Source: Gemmataceae bacterium | Lineage (GTDB): Bacteria; Planctomycetota; Planctomycetia; Gemmatales; Gemmataceae | NCBI GenBank assembly: GCA_009692005.1 | Contig: SHZZ01000001.1 | Span: forward strand, 262,171 to 326,170 | DNA length: 64,000 nucleotides | Direction of reading: 5' to 3' | Part shown: positions 18,140 through 28,440 of the stretch, piece by piece | How positions within the stretch are numbered: the stretch's first letter is position 1 | Layout: each line of letters starts with the position of its first letter | Notes under the pieces: generated by a model | The model's input: only the letters and a program-made list of their open reading frames with translations | The model's database searches: none | Told to the model about the DNA's origin: nothing | Program-made: the position numbers and the translations under genes

Positions 18140-21100
18140 CTATTTCAAGGAGGAAAGATACTCCACCAAGTCCCGCAATTCTCTCGGGCTTAACAACTTG
18201 TGCAAATCGGCTGGCATGGCTGACAGGCCTTGTTTTCTCTCCTCAATATCGACCTTGGCAATGGTCAGGAGTTTCCCTTCGTGGGTCATCAGGATGACTT
18301 CTTTGGCCGTTTCGGCCCGGAGTATTCCCAGGACGGTTTTCCCGTTTGACAGGCTGAACAGGACTGGAGCAAACCCCTTGGCGATTTGCTTGTTAGGGTT
18401 AACCAGCGCTTCGAGAATATAGGGCCGATTTTGCTGGGCTCCGAGCTTTCCCAATTCGGGGCCGACATCCCCGCCTAATCCTTGAATCTTGTGGCAACGC
18501 AAGCAGGAAATTTCAGTCTTGTGGTGAAACAAATCCTTACCTTTGTCAGCGTCTCCCCCGATTAGGGCAAAGGAAAATATCCCTGGCCGGTCTGGATTGG
18601 GTTCGCCAATCCCCTTGCTTTTCAATGGGATGTTTTGCTTGCTGGCAGCTTCCCATACTTCTACTTTCAGTTCGTCAGAAAGCTTACCCTCGGTCCATTG
18701 CTTGAGAAACAAGTCTAGTTTTACTTTGGCAGCAGGAGTTTTGAATTCACCCAGGAGTTGGATTAACGCTTGTTTTTCAACGACAGACCCTGAATTCCAG
18801 GTCGAGTCCCAAGTTTCCCAGAGAAATTGCGGGGTGGCTTTGGTTTTAATTCTCAGGGCTTCGGCTCGGATTTTCCCAGAGGTGTCTTTCAGCAGTTGCG
18901 GAAGTTTGGCGGGAAGTTCCGCATCCGCCAGGGTTTCCAACCCTTTCAAAGCTTCCAGCCGTGTCCTTTCCGTTTCTTTGGCGTTGTCCAGGGTGGCGTG
19001 CAAGGCCGGAATAATCGAGCGGATTTTCAATAAGGAAGCAGTTACCGCGGCTTTTTTCCCGGTATTTCCTCCGCTACTTAATACCTGAGGCAATACCGCT
19101 TCCAAGGCCTTGGCGCTTTCCTCCGCCGGTTGCCCTGGCCTGGGGTTCCACAATCCGGTTACCGGGTCGGGGCCACTTCCTGCGCTCCAGATTTCCAGGT
19201 ATTGAAGGGACTCGATTCTGACGCTTTCGGGCAATTGGCGGTTGGCCGCCAAGCGAGCCAGGTGGTTGGCTGCCTCTGCTCCCCCAATGCGGTAATTGGC
19301 GGCCAAAACCCGTCGCCACAGGTTGGGGGAAAAGTTCTGGCTTCCTTGTGGCAATTTTGCCAATGCGGGTAATGCCTGGGTAATTCCCAAATCGTGTATG
19401 GCGCGGGCGGATTCTTCAACGATTAATGGATCGGTGTCATTGAGGAACAAGGATAATCCGGGCGAGGATTTCCTTCGCAGGGCCAGCACAGCGCCCAGGC
19501 GAATCGCGGGCGATGGATTATCCTTCAAGGTAACCAAGTGTCCCTCACCAGGAATTGCAGCCAAAGCCATGACACAGCCGTGGCGGATATAAACATCTTG
19601 ATTTTGGTTCGCTTCCAAACATTGCAAAAGCGGTAGGGAGTTTTCCGGCGCGGGAAGTTTTGCCAGGGCTAGTGCGGTGAGGGATCGCACCCTGAGTTGC
19701 GGATCCTTCAACAAGGGCGCCAAATGACCGCGGGCGGATTCCTGGCGAATTTCACCCAAAACTTTTGCGGTTTGCGCCCTGATTTCTGGGTCGTCATCTT
19801 GCAAAAGGGGAAGCAAATTTGGGGATAAGCCAGGGTCTTTTCGGCCAATTTGCTCCAAGGCCCAAAGTGCATGGACCCGAGGCAATAAATCAGCCTTGGA
19901 TTGAGCCAGTTCCATTAATGCAGGGACGGCATTTTTCCCCTTGGCGGCCAGGACGAATTGCGCTTCCCTGCGGACCCGTAGGTCTGGGTTTTTTAGAAAA
20001 CCCAAAAGGTCATTAATTGGGTACCGGTAAAAACCCTGGGCTAGGAGGTCTTTTACTGACAGCGATTTTTCACCCAAGGGGGAAATTTTGTAAATCCGGC
20101 CTTTTCCCGGTTTGTTCCAGCCATCCACCCAGTCGGAAACATACAAGGAGCCATCGGGAGAGAATTCCAAGTCGGTTGCCAGGACCGACCAAAGGAATTG
20201 GTTTGGGTTTTTCAGTTTGTAGCCCGCGCCATCGGGCTCAAAGGAAAAAGACCAGATACCGCTGTTGCCTGGACTGCCGCGGAAATCACAGAGGAAAAAG
20301 TGGTCGCGAAATTGAACGGGAAATCCAGTTCCCGGATAGAAGGCCAATCCGGACGGTCCGGAGGAAAGGTTGATGAGGGGCGGGATAATGTAGGCGGGCT
20401 GTCCTGGGAACCTGGGTTTCCAAATCCCTTCGGAATTCCACGGGCCCCTGGGGTTAGGCTTCTCAATAAATTGGTAGCCAAAACGCCAGCCGCTGTCGCC
20501 TCCAGGAACCAGGTGCGCCACCCGGGCCTGGTCGCCCCCGTCGGAATTGTTGTCCACGGTGAAGAGGTTACCCAAGGCGTCAAAGGCGAGTTCCTGTGGA
20601 TTGCGCAACCCTGTGCAAAAGACTTCCAGATTGGAGCCATCAGGTTCGCAGCGGAAAACCGCGCCAGTGTGGGGGAGTTGAATATTTGGGCTGGGGGGAA
20701 CGGTTTGGGTTCCCCGGTCGCCAATGGAAAAATACAGGCGCCCGTCGGGCCCCATGGTAATCCCGTGCAGGTCATGCCCAATGAAAGCGATGTGAACGCC
20801 AAATCCTTTGTGTAGGCTGGTTTTTTGGGTCGCAATGCCTTTGGATTCAGTGTCTTGCAGAAGCCAAAGATTGGGGATGCAAGTCAACCAGGCCTTTTTC
20901 CCCCTTACCAGCAATCCTGCGGCCAACCCGTCCTCCGCCTTATTGAACCCTTCTGCAAAAACCCATGACCTATCCGCCCGGCCATCGCCGTTATCGTCCA
21001 CGATCATTCGAACCCGTTCGGTTTCCTTTTCATAATTGGGGAATTTATCCCCGCCGATTTTCTTCAACAACTCCACCCGGTTGGCCACGGATTTGCAAGC

Positions 21101-21400
21101 CAAGTCATCGTTGAGCCATTTCATATAGCCCCGTATATCGAGGACTCCCTGGTGAAGGCGGTTGGTTTCCACCACATAAAACCGGTTTTTTTCATCGATG
21201 GTAAAGGCGACGGGATTGGTCAAATGAGGTTCGGCGGCAAAGAGTTCCACTTTGAACCCTGGCGGGATGCGAAACCCTTGAATCGCTTTTTCCCCTGAAC
21301 GGATTGCTTCTTGGCCTCCGGGTTGGTCACCAGTGGTTACCGTCGGGGGGGGTGAAATTTGGCCGGATAAAGTGAGAAGAAAAAGGGCAAGGGTTGTCAT
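18140..21400 (-). CDS. PVC-type heme-binding protein: beta-propeller, HEAT repeats, cytochrome c domain
   Basis: A 1,086-aa exported protein in the family annotated as planctomycete membrane-bound dehydrogenase. A signal segment (about 1-20) is followed by an NHL/sorbosone-dehydrogenase-like propeller (about 30-450), with motifs such as [18 protein letters not shown] and [21 protein letters not shown] repeats come next (about 480-900). A C-terminal domain has the heme motif CLRCH about 120 residues from the end, followed by GGDVGPEL. It probably oxidises a sugar-like or organic compound in the periplasm and passes electrons to the heme; the substrate is unknown. The start at 21400 is chosen for the hydrophobic N-terminus; the ribosome binding site is weak. 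Confidence 0.87.
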   Translation of the reverse strand: MTTLALFLLTLSGQISPPPTVTTGDQPGGQEAIRSGEKAIQGFRIPPGFKVELFAAEPHLTNPVAFTIDEKNRFYVVETNRLHQGVLDIRGYMKWLNDDLACKSVANRVELLKKIGGDKFPNYEKETERVRMIVDDNGDGRADRSWVFAEGFNKAEDGLAAGLLVRGKKAWLTCIPNLWLLQDTESKGIATQKTSLHKGFGVHIAFIGHDLHGITMGPDGRLYFSIGDRGTQTVPPSPNIQLPHTGAVFRCEPDGSNLEVFCTGLRNPQELAFDALGNLFTVDNNSDGGDQARVAHLVPGGDSGWRFGYQFIEKPNPRGPWNSEGIWKPRFPGQPAYIIPPLINLSSGPSGLAFYPGTGFPVQFRDHFFLCDFRGSPGNSGIWSFSFEPDGAGYKLKNPNQFLWSVLATDLEFSPDGSLYVSDWVDGWNKPGKGRIYKISPLGEKSLSVKDLLAQGFYRYPINDLLGFLKNPDLRVRREAQFVLAAKGKNAVPALMELAQSKADLLPRVHALWALEQIGRKDPGLSPNLLPLLQDDDPEIRAQTAKVLGEIRQESARGHLAPLLKDPQLRVRSLTALALAKLPAPENSLPLLQCLEANQNQDVYIRHGCVMALAAIPGEGHLVTLKDNPSPAIRLGAVLALRRKSSPGLSLFLNDTDPLIVEESARAIHDLGITQALPALAKLPQGSQNFSPNLWRRVLAANYRIGGAEAANHLARLAANRQLPESVRIESLQYLEIWSAGSGPDPVTGLWNPRPGQPAEESAKALEAVLPQVLSSGGNTGKKAAVTASLLKIRSIIPALHATLDNAKETERTRLEALKGLETLADAELPAKLPQLLKDTSGKIRAEALRIKTKATPQFLWETWDSTWNSGSVVEKQALIQLLGEFKTPAAKVKLDLFLKQWTEGKLSDELKVEVWEAASKQNIPLKSKGIGEPNPDRPGIFSFALIGGDADKGKDLFHHKTEISCLRCHKIQGLGGDVGPELGKLGAQQNRPYILEALVNPNKQIAKGFAPVLFSLSNGKTVLGILRAETAKEVILMTHEGKLLTIAKVDIEERKQGLSAMPADLHKLLSPRELRDLVEYLSSLK

Positions 21401-21569
21401 GTTGAGTGCCGTTTTGGACCTCGAAAAAGAACCAAGCTGGCAGGCTTGCGGCCTTTGCATCCCAGCCAGCTAGCCCTGATGCAAAATTTGGCCTTGCCTG
21501 CTTTTTTTACCAAAGGTTATTTTATGGATTCCGCTTTTGCCCTTGCAGCAATTTCAGAGGATTCCACGG

Positions 21570-22898
21570 ATGGACCCGCAACTGGAACTCAAGACAACCT
21601 CTTGGCTCGGATTGACCCCGCCAACCTGGTTTTTCCTGCTCTTGGCGCTTTTCTTTGTTGGCCAGAGTGTCAAATATTCCATTAAGGTAAGTGAGAAGCG
21701 TTCAGCGATCCAGCGCTGGCAGCCGCAAATCCTTGGCTTGGATCAAGGCGAGGACCTGGCGGAAAAATACCAATATCCCAATCCTCCCATCATGGCTTTG
21801 TTGCTCTATCCCCTGGCGAAATTGCCTCCCGTGGCCATGGCCCTCACCTGGTATTACCTCAAGGTTGGAATGATAATCCTTTGTTTTCATTGGGTCTTTT
21901 CCCTTTTAGGGGAGGGAGGCCTGCTCTTTCCTTTTTGGGCGAAAGTTTTGGCAGTTCTCTTGAGCTTGCGAGCCCTAACTGGCGATTTGCAGCATGGCAA
22001 TGTGAACATCTTTATTTTGTTTCTGGTTACCGGTGGTGTTTATTTATTTGCCAGGCGAAAGGAAGCTCAGGGTGGTTTGCTGATCGGGCTGGCCGTGGCT
22101 TGCAAAGTGACCCCTGCCCTTTTCATCCCTTATTTCGTTTGGAAAAGATCCTGGAAAGCCTTGGCAGGTGTTGCCGCAGGCTTGGTTCTTTTCCTTTGGC
22201 CAGGCGTTGTTCCTGGTCTAGTGTTGGGTTTCGAGGAAAACCAAAAGCAAGTTGCCTCCTGGTACAAGGAAATGGTCCATCCCTTTATCGTTGAGGGGAA
22301 AGTATGGAGCGAACACAACAACCAATCATTGCCCGGGTTGGCGTATCGTCTGCTTGGGAATAACCCTTCCTTTTCGGATTATGTGGAAGGCCAATACACT
22401 CCCACTGAATATCACAATGTGGCCAACTGGGGCTCTGGGTCATTGCGCTGGTTATTGAAAGCGGGCATGTGTTGCGTTGCTTTGCTTGTGGTTTTGTTTT
22501 GCGTTTTTCCCAAATCCGGTCCCTTTCAAGGGGCATTGACCGCAGAATTCGCCATTGTAGTACTCGGTATGTTGCTCTTTAGTGAAAGGACATGGAAACA
22601 CCACTGCGTGACCTTGGTCCTTCCATTTTCTGTTTTTGCTTATTCCCTGGCAGGCGGTTTGGGAGGCGCCCCAGGAAAGTGGATTTCCCTTGGATGCCTG
22701 GCAACCTCAACCTTTTTGATGTCCCTGACCAGCACGGGGTTGTTGAATGACCATTTCGCGAAAATGGCCCAGGTGTATGGCTGCTACACTTGGGCCTTTG
22801 TAATTCAATTGGCAGGTCTGTTTGGAATCTTGTGGCTGGAAAAGAAAAAGGGCCAGGCCACCAAGACACAGCCCGATTTACTGGTGCAAGCGGCATGA
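21570..22898 (+). CDS. GT87 (DUF2029) family membrane glycosyltransferase
   Basis: A 442-aa multi-pass membrane protein (about ten hydrophobic segments) of the polyprenyl-phosphate-mannose-type glycosyltransferase family GT87. The family signature is visible in NPPIMALLLYPLAKLP, GDLQHGNVNIFILFL and GLAVACKVTPALFIPYF. Members move mannose or related sugars from a lipid carrier to an acceptor outside the membrane; the acceptor here is unknown. I chose the ATG at 21570, preceded by AGAGGA at about 9 nt, over an in-frame TTG at 21537. It converges on the secretin gene with a terminator hairpin between them. Confidence 0.8.
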   Translation: MDPQLELKTTSWLGLTPPTWFFLLLALFFVGQSVKYSIKVSEKRSAIQRWQPQILGLDQGEDLAEKYQYPNPPIMALLLYPLAKLPPVAMALTWYYLKVGMIILCFHWVFSLLGEGGLLFPFWAKVLAVLLSLRALTGDLQHGNVNIFILFLVTGGVYLFARRKEAQGGLLIGLAVACKVTPALFIPYFVWKRSWKALAGVAAGLVLFLWPGVVPGLVLGFEENQKQVASWYKEMVHPFIVEGKVWSEHNNQSLPGLAYRLLGNNPSFSDYVEGQYTPTEYHNVANWGSGSLRWLLKAGMCCVALLVVLFCVFPKSGPFQGALTAEFAIVVLGMLLFSERTWKHHCVTLVLPFSVFAYSLAGGLGGAPGKWISLGCLATSTFLMSLTSTGLLNDHFAKMAQVYGCYTWAFVIQLAGLFGILWLEKKKGQATKTQPDLLVQAA

Positions 22899-22924
22899 AA
22901 AAAGCCGGGATTTTACCCCGGCTT
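22899..22924 (-). terminator. intrinsic terminator after the secretin gene
   Basis: An 8-bp stem (AAGCCGGG with CCCGGCTT) with a 7-nt loop. On the minus strand it is followed by a run of T (22898-22903), in the right orientation for the secretin gene. It lies directly behind the stop codon of the plus-strand glycosyltransferase. Confidence 0.8.
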
Positions 22925-22942
22925 CCTTCGCCTTATGGCCCG

Positions 22943-25900
22943 TTAGGGAATAATATTCGGCGGGGCTTTGTAGCCCGTTTGGAAGAATTCCTCTTCCTCC
23001 TGGATGATGATTCTTGGCGTCACCATAATGAGAAGGCTTTCAGCCTCGCGCCCGTAACCTACATTTTTGAACAAGCGGTTAAGGTAAGGGATCTTGCTCA
23101 GGATCGGCGGGCCGTATTCGCTCCGCGATTCCGACAGGCGCTTAATTCCGCCCATGAGGACCGTGCCGCCATCGGGAACGGAAACCGTGGTTTGCACCTG
23201 AATGGTGTTAATATTCGGCTGCTGAATGTACTGGGTGAAGGTAATGGGATCACCCGGGTTGGTAGACAGCAGGTTTTGCGTGGGGAAGATCGGCACTACC
23301 ACGGGGTACAAGGCCACCGGACCTGGCACCAGGTTGGTCATGGTCACCGGAATACTGAGCCTGACCGACCGACGGTCTGCCGAGATCAAGGCCTGAATAT
23401 TCATGTACACACCGAAGGGGAATGCGGAAACCGAGGGGACGAAAGTCATGGCCCCGTTGGTCAATGTCTGCACTTCTACCGCAGTGACGAAGAACTGGTT
23501 TTCCGCCACAGTGATGTTTGAGTTCTGGCCATTGAACAGCGTGAGCTTGGGCGCCTGCATGACATTGGTCCGGCGGTCGCCCTGGGCCGCTTCCATGAAG
23601 AGGAAAACCTGGATATCGCTAAGGAAGGCAAGTCCCATGGCGATACCGCCGGCTCCTGGGATGCCTGGGTAGCCGCCGAAAGTGGGGATGCTCATCCCAT
23701 AGGAACTGTTGTTGATTGGGATGTCGAGATCGGTGGTGAAAGATCCGGCGGGGGAAATGCCGCCAATCATTCGGTCGAAGTTGGGATCATTAATGTATCC
23801 AGCCGGTTTATACTGGCCGGAGGTAATCTGTGGTTCGAACCGGGAAGTGTTCCTATCGGTCTTGATGTTCAGATTGAAGTCGAGCCCGATTCTTTCATAG
23901 AAGTCCTCTGCGATGCTGATGAAACGGACCTCAATGGCGACTTCCTGATCCTGCAGGCGACGCAGGGAGGCGAGCAAATCGGCCACCTGTTCCTGAATAT
24001 CGGGGGATTGGTTGATCACCAGGCACATGGTCAAGGGGTAATACTCAATGGTGCCTGGGCCACCCATGTTGTTCCAAGATTGCGGCGAAACGGTGCTGCT
24101 TACCAGCTTGATCAGCATTTCCTCCATAGTTTGCGTGTTGCGCTTGGAGGTGGTGATGGTGGCGTTGCCACTGTTGACGGAAGACCCGCCCGGCGAGCCA
24201 GCCTGGGTTCCGCCATTCAGTCCCGTAGGGGTGACCAGGGGCGTGGGACCTCCGATGGCGGCGTTGGGATTGTTCCTGGGACCGGCTGGAATTCCCAAGA
24301 AGGGCGTCATGGAATTCACCGGGCTGTAGAAATTCTCGATCGGTATCACCAGGTCCCCTACTTGGTAGGTGACCGTCTGCAGTTTACCCCGGGCATGTGA
24401 TTCCGTGGTGATTTGCAGCACTTCGTCCTTGATGACATAGGTCAGGTGGACGCTATGCAGGAGCAGGTTTAATGCCGATTTCAACGACACTTGCTCCAGC
24501 TTGAGAGTGACTGGCCTTTCCAGGCTGATGTTTTCCTGTTCCAGGGCAGGCATGTCTGGAACGATGTTGATCCCGTAGAAGCTGCGAATGTCCTCAATCG
24601 CCTGTTTCAAGGGGGTATCGGAGAAGTTCAGGTTAACCGGTATGCTGAGTTTGCTTTCGATTTCCCTTTCCTTATCGGATTTCCGGACGGTGTTGGTGAT
24701 GGCGGCGAGGTTTTGACGCTTGTTCCTCCGGTCCGCCATATCTGGGTTGGTGTCTACCGGTTTGTCGATGGTCAGGGACGGCCCAAGCTTGTCGGTGTCG
24801 TTCAAGCCGTCGAGGAAGAACTTTTCCTTGTCGGTTTTGCTCTTCTTGGCCACATTGATGTTGCGCTGAGTTTTGGCCATGCTGATGGCAGCGGCGGCCA
24901 TGGCATTGTCCGAATCCAGTTCATGGGCCCGCATGGCGTAGCTTTCTGCTTCCAGGTACTTTCCTTCCTTGAAGTTCTGATTGAACTGTTTCATCAGTTC
25001 CGCCACTTTTTTATTCTTGTTGTCGTCCGCCAGTTGCTTCTGGCCGATGAGGTTTTTCTTTTCCTTGGAGCCAGTTTCCCGGGCGATCATTTCCTTTTGC
25101 GCTTTCAGCAGTTTGAAGTGCTGCAAGCGGGATTCTACTGGACGGCGCAAAAAGGCCATCTTGCCCGGATCGAGGTCAAAAGCGTTCATCTCACCCATGT
25201 ATTCCGTCAGCATTTCAATGGCGGATTCCATTTGGCCCGCCTGAAATTTCTCGGTGGCTTCCCGCTGCATGTCCAGGCCCTGCTGGCGCATTTGCCCGAA
25301 CTTGACCTCGCGAAGCTGAGTGGCGGTTTCCAAAATGTCGCTGGTTTTAACCGGGGTTTCCCCGGATTTTCCTCCAGGGCCAGGGCTCTTCACCAGGGAA
25401 ATATCCTGGCTGTCCGGTTGCATTTCCGGCGACAGCATGATTTCCTTCCACCTCTGCAGCCGTGAAGTATCCAGATTCTTGTCCGACACCGCAGCCAGAA
25501 TGGTTTTGGCTTGGCCGAACTCCCGCCGGTTGAATGCCGCAATTCCGGCATCAAATGCCCGGCGGGCTTCCAAGGTTTTCTGGTTCACTTCCTCCAGGTC
25601 GATGCTGCGCAAGACATTGGCGGCTTCTTCTTTGATCCCATAAGGGCCCTGGTAGGCTTCCACCGCCAGGCGACGAGCACTGACCGTTTGTCCGCTGCGC
25701 AGTTCCAGCCGCGCCTTTTCCAGGAGGGATTTGCCATGATTGCTTTCCGCCAGGTTTCCCCCGGCTACGGTGGAGTTGCCCATCGGTTCGGGCAAAGCGG
25801 GTTTGCCGCTGGCCAAGGCCTGGTTCCTAGCAAGCGCTTCTTTGCGGGATTCAAGCGGTTGCGTGTCGTGCCCAAAGGCTTTTCCCAATTGCAGTGCGCT

Positions 25901-28042
25901 ATCCAAAGCCTGCTGTGCCTGCGCGTACTTCTCCTTGGAATCCCCTGAAGTCTGGTTGAGAATCCTGCCGGATTGGACAACTAGGTCATCGACTTGCTGG
26001 CGGGCGGCAATGCCAAGCTGCAAGAGGAATTGTTCCGGCGATTCATCCGCCGCCTGGAAGGCAGCGCCTAATTTTTGGCTTTCCAGCGCCTTGGAGCGCG
26101 CTTGGGCCAGTTTTCCAGCGGTTTGAAGCTTCTTTGCCTCACATAGAAGTTCGATAGCCTGAACTTTTTTAGCAGATGGCTTTTCCAGGTTAGCGGAGGC
26201 CACTTCTGTTCCTGGAATCCCCTTGGCAGCTTCGATTTCCTTAAGCAAGGCTTCAGGGGTGTCTTTACCTTCCAACTTGACTTTCATTCCCTTGACCTGG
26301 AAGGCAATGCCGGCGGCCGTTTCCAACTGGTTCGCTTTCAGGGCAACGCGGCCTTCCGCCAATTTGGCTTTGGCCTTGGCCACTTTACCTGGATCGTTCG
26401 ATAGAGTTCCCACACCCTTTTCAATCCCAGCCAGGTCTTCGCGTTTTTTCCTTAGTTTTGCCGCTTCGATTTCCACAATCAGCTTTTGCGGCCGGTCGCC
26501 AAAATCCCAGATGTTGTAAGGCCCGTGGAGTTGTTGAGCACGGTAAGCGGCCTTGGTGGCGCTATCGAAGTCGGCATCTTCAAACATTTTCCTGGCTTCC
26601 AATAGGACGCGTGCCGATTCGTCCTTATCTTTTTTCGCCTGGGCTCGTTCAATATCGCTGCGGAGTTTTTCCGGAGTATCCTCGAAAAGGCCCCATTTGG
26701 CGTTGGTGACCGCTTTGGCTCGCAGCATTAAACGAGTGGCCTCGTCCAGTTTGCTTTCCGTCATCATTTTGCGGCCATTGCGAAGGAGTACTCGCGGATC
26801 ATCCTGTTCCTTGGCGGGTTTTCCAGGAGTTTCTTGGCTAACGGTTCCAACGGTTTTACTTTCCGCCCGTAGGATGTCGCTTTGAATCCTTTCAGGATTG
26901 TCCTCCCACCAATTCAACGACGGTTTCAATGTCTTGGCCTGGTCGTTTAACTTTTTGGCTTGTTCCTGATTACCGGCATTAAGCGCTTTACGGGCATCAC
27001 GCATGAGGCCCCTTGCTTCCTCCGTGGCGTTGACGGAAGTTTCCTTTTTTACCCCAGGCGCCGGGGTTGGTTTTCCCGAGGTTTTTGCCAAAGGGTTCCA
27101 GGAAGGCAAGTAATCCTTGAAGGAAGTCCCGCTCGAAGGAGCGGGTTCTTTCACCACAGGGTTGGATTCGGTTTTTTCCTTGCCCGATTGCATTTCCTTC
27201 AGCAATTTTGCAGGAGAATCGGAGGAAAAAGCAAAGGTCCAAGGGGCAGAGGCTTTTTCCGCGGCGTGGGCCAGTGATTCCGCTTTGACCAGTTCCTCAT
27301 CGGAATAGGCTTTTCGGGCCAGGCCCAAAAGGGCCTTGGGGTCTTGCTTGAGCTTGGATAATTCCAGTTTCAACCTGGTTGGTGAATCGATTTCGGCAAC
27401 CCCGGATGCGGGCAGGTTGGGGAGCAATTTCTCTGCTGCCTCAAAGTCCCCTTGAGCAATGAAAGCTCGCACTTGGTCCGCGCCGATTTGATCCGCACCA
27501 GCCGTGGTCTTCCCTCCCAAATCAAGCGAAGGGCCGGCTTCGACTTTGGTTTGCAGGTTTCTGGTCCGCAGGTTTTCAGTTAATTTCTTTAAACGAGTTT
27601 TATCGGATTCCTGGAGGTACTGTTCATCGGCTGCGATCTTTTTGGCTAAATCGCTGGTTGCTCCCAATTGCCCCTTGGCAAAGAGATCTTCCGCCAGGTC
27701 AAGGGTGCTGGCCGCGTTTTTCCGGGCCTGCAATGCTTTTTGATTCGATTCAAATATCCGCTTGAAATCCCCCGCCTCTTGGGCGGACAGGTCGGTCTTG
27801 CGACTTTCCACCTCTTGGAAATATTTCGCCGCCTGGTCGTAATCTCCCCGTCGGAAGGATTCGATTGCTTGATTTAAGGCAATGCTGGCCTTGTTGGGAA
27901 TGCCAGGCATGGCCCAGGCGATGGCCGGCAGGGCCAATCCGGGATTGGCGGCTTCAAGAAAGCCAGGGGCCAAAAGCGCCAGCCCCAGCGAGGCAATGCG
28001 CAATTTTTTGAACCAAGGTTGATTTTTTACCTTTAATCCCAT
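22943..28042 (-). CDS. giant secretin (GspD/PilQ superfamily) with N-terminal alpha-helical repeat region
   Basis: A 1,699-aa protein. A signal peptide (about 1-31) leads into some 900 residues of helical repeats. Several units of about 55-60 residues share the pattern LL..ARK....G....A...A..A....W...PE.L..DIE.A, as in ARGLMRDARKALNAGNQEQA and PRVLLRNGRKMMTESKLDEA. The last ~600 residues are secretin: an STN/N0-like part (LNFSDTPLKQAIEDI), an N3-like part (MCLVINQSPDIQEQ) and the secretin core ending in SVPDGGTVLMGG. It should form an outer-membrane pore for a type II secretion or type IV pilus-like system. ATG 28042 follows AAGGAG by 6 nt; an in-frame ATG at 28210 is possible. Confidence 0.87.
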   Translation of the reverse strand: MGLKVKNQPWFKKLRIASLGLALLAPGFLEAANPGLALPAIAWAMPGIPNKASIALNQAIESFRRGDYDQAAKYFQEVESRKTDLSAQEAGDFKRIFESNQKALQARKNAASTLDLAEDLFAKGQLGATSDLAKKIAADEQYLQESDKTRLKKLTENLRTRNLQTKVEAGPSLDLGGKTTAGADQIGADQVRAFIAQGDFEAAEKLLPNLPASGVAEIDSPTRLKLELSKLKQDPKALLGLARKAYSDEELVKAESLAHAAEKASAPWTFAFSSDSPAKLLKEMQSGKEKTESNPVVKEPAPSSGTSFKDYLPSWNPLAKTSGKPTPAPGVKKETSVNATEEARGLMRDARKALNAGNQEQAKKLNDQAKTLKPSLNWWEDNPERIQSDILRAESKTVGTVSQETPGKPAKEQDDPRVLLRNGRKMMTESKLDEATRLMLRAKAVTNAKWGLFEDTPEKLRSDIERAQAKKDKDESARVLLEARKMFEDADFDSATKAAYRAQQLHGPYNIWDFGDRPQKLIVEIEAAKLRKKREDLAGIEKGVGTLSNDPGKVAKAKAKLAEGRVALKANQLETAAGIAFQVKGMKVKLEGKDTPEALLKEIEAAKGIPGTEVASANLEKPSAKKVQAIELLCEAKKLQTAGKLAQARSKALESQKLGAAFQAADESPEQFLLQLGIAARQQVDDLVVQSGRILNQTSGDSKEKYAQAQQALDSALQLGKAFGHDTQPLESRKEALARNQALASGKPALPEPMGNSTVAGGNLAESNHGKSLLEKARLELRSGQTVSARRLAVEAYQGPYGIKEEAANVLRSIDLEEVNQKTLEARRAFDAGIAAFNRREFGQAKTILAAVSDKNLDTSRLQRWKEIMLSPEMQPDSQDISLVKSPGPGGKSGETPVKTSDILETATQLREVKFGQMRQQGLDMQREATEKFQAGQMESAIEMLTEYMGEMNAFDLDPGKMAFLRRPVESRLQHFKLLKAQKEMIARETGSKEKKNLIGQKQLADDNKNKKVAELMKQFNQNFKEGKYLEAESYAMRAHELDSDNAMAAAAISMAKTQRNINVAKKSKTDKEKFFLDGLNDTDKLGPSLTIDKPVDTNPDMADRRNKRQNLAAITNTVRKSDKEREIESKLSIPVNLNFSDTPLKQAIEDIRSFYGINIVPDMPALEQENISLERPVTLKLEQVSLKSALNLLLHSVHLTYVIKDEVLQITTESHARGKLQTVTYQVGDLVIPIENFYSPVNSMTPFLGIPAGPRNNPNAAIGGPTPLVTPTGLNGGTQAGSPGGSSVNSGNATITTSKRNTQTMEEMLIKLVSSTVSPQSWNNMGGPGTIEYYPLTMCLVINQSPDIQEQVADLLASLRRLQDQEVAIEVRFISIAEDFYERIGLDFNLNIKTDRNTSRFEPQITSGQYKPAGYINDPNFDRMIGGISPAGSFTTDLDIPINNSSYGMSIPTFGGYPGIPGAGGIAMGLAFLSDIQVFLFMEAAQGDRRTNVMQAPKLTLFNGQNSNITVAENQFFVTAVEVQTLTNGAMTFVPSVSAFPFGVYMNIQALISADRRSVRLSIPVTMTNLVPGPVALYPVVVPIFPTQNLLSTNPGDPITFTQYIQQPNINTIQVQTTVSVPDGGTVLMGGIKRLSESRSEYGPPILSKIPYLNRLFKNVGYGREAESLLIMVTPRIIIQEEEEFFQTGYKAPPNIIP

Positions 28043-28440
28043 CGGTTTCTCCTTGGTGGCCAGGCCGTTTACCTGCACTTCTGGTTTCAATGAAATAATG
28101 CCTTCCTGCCATGACGATGCGCAAGGGTTGCCTTCCAGGGCGAAATCTCCCGGGAGTAATCCTGAGTTCACTGGTTCAAACCCGTTGTCATTGTTTGCTA
28201 AGAATTTCATGAGTGAATTCCTGATTACCCAAAAGCCGGTGTCACATCCCCCTGGAATCAAATCCTCAGCCCTTTGGAAAGGGCAATGAGGACCCCAAAG
28301 TGGGGCGGACAATAGCGACAGGGTTTTTAATGGTCAAGTGCAGGTGAGTGGTTTTAACAGGGGAAAAAAGCGGGCAGGTAAAATAAGGAGAATTAGTATT
28401 TGGCTGGCTGGGCAAGGTGCTGGCTGGCTGGGGCTTTTTC
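28043..28440. other. 398-bp intergenic leader between the M1-barrel gene and the secretin gene
   Basis: No convincing separate gene. Minus-strand coding potential continues from the secretin frame up to 28312, including a possible earlier start at 28210. Two stem-loops lie next to each other at 28263-28292 and 28293-28305, both upstream of the secretin gene. A 12-bp direct repeat, TGGCTGGCTGGG, occurs at 28401-28412 and 28421-28432, just behind the M1-barrel gene. Confidence 0.6.

Noticed and set aside
24491-25465. A 324-codon plus-strand reading frame opposite the secretin gene.
   Set aside because: It is antisense to the secretin repeats and shows no recognisable domain or ribosome binding site.
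28401-28432. Direct repeat TGGCTGGCTGGG, possibly a repeat element or binding site.
   Set aside because: Only two copies are present and the sequence is low-complexity, so it gives no basis for a named element.
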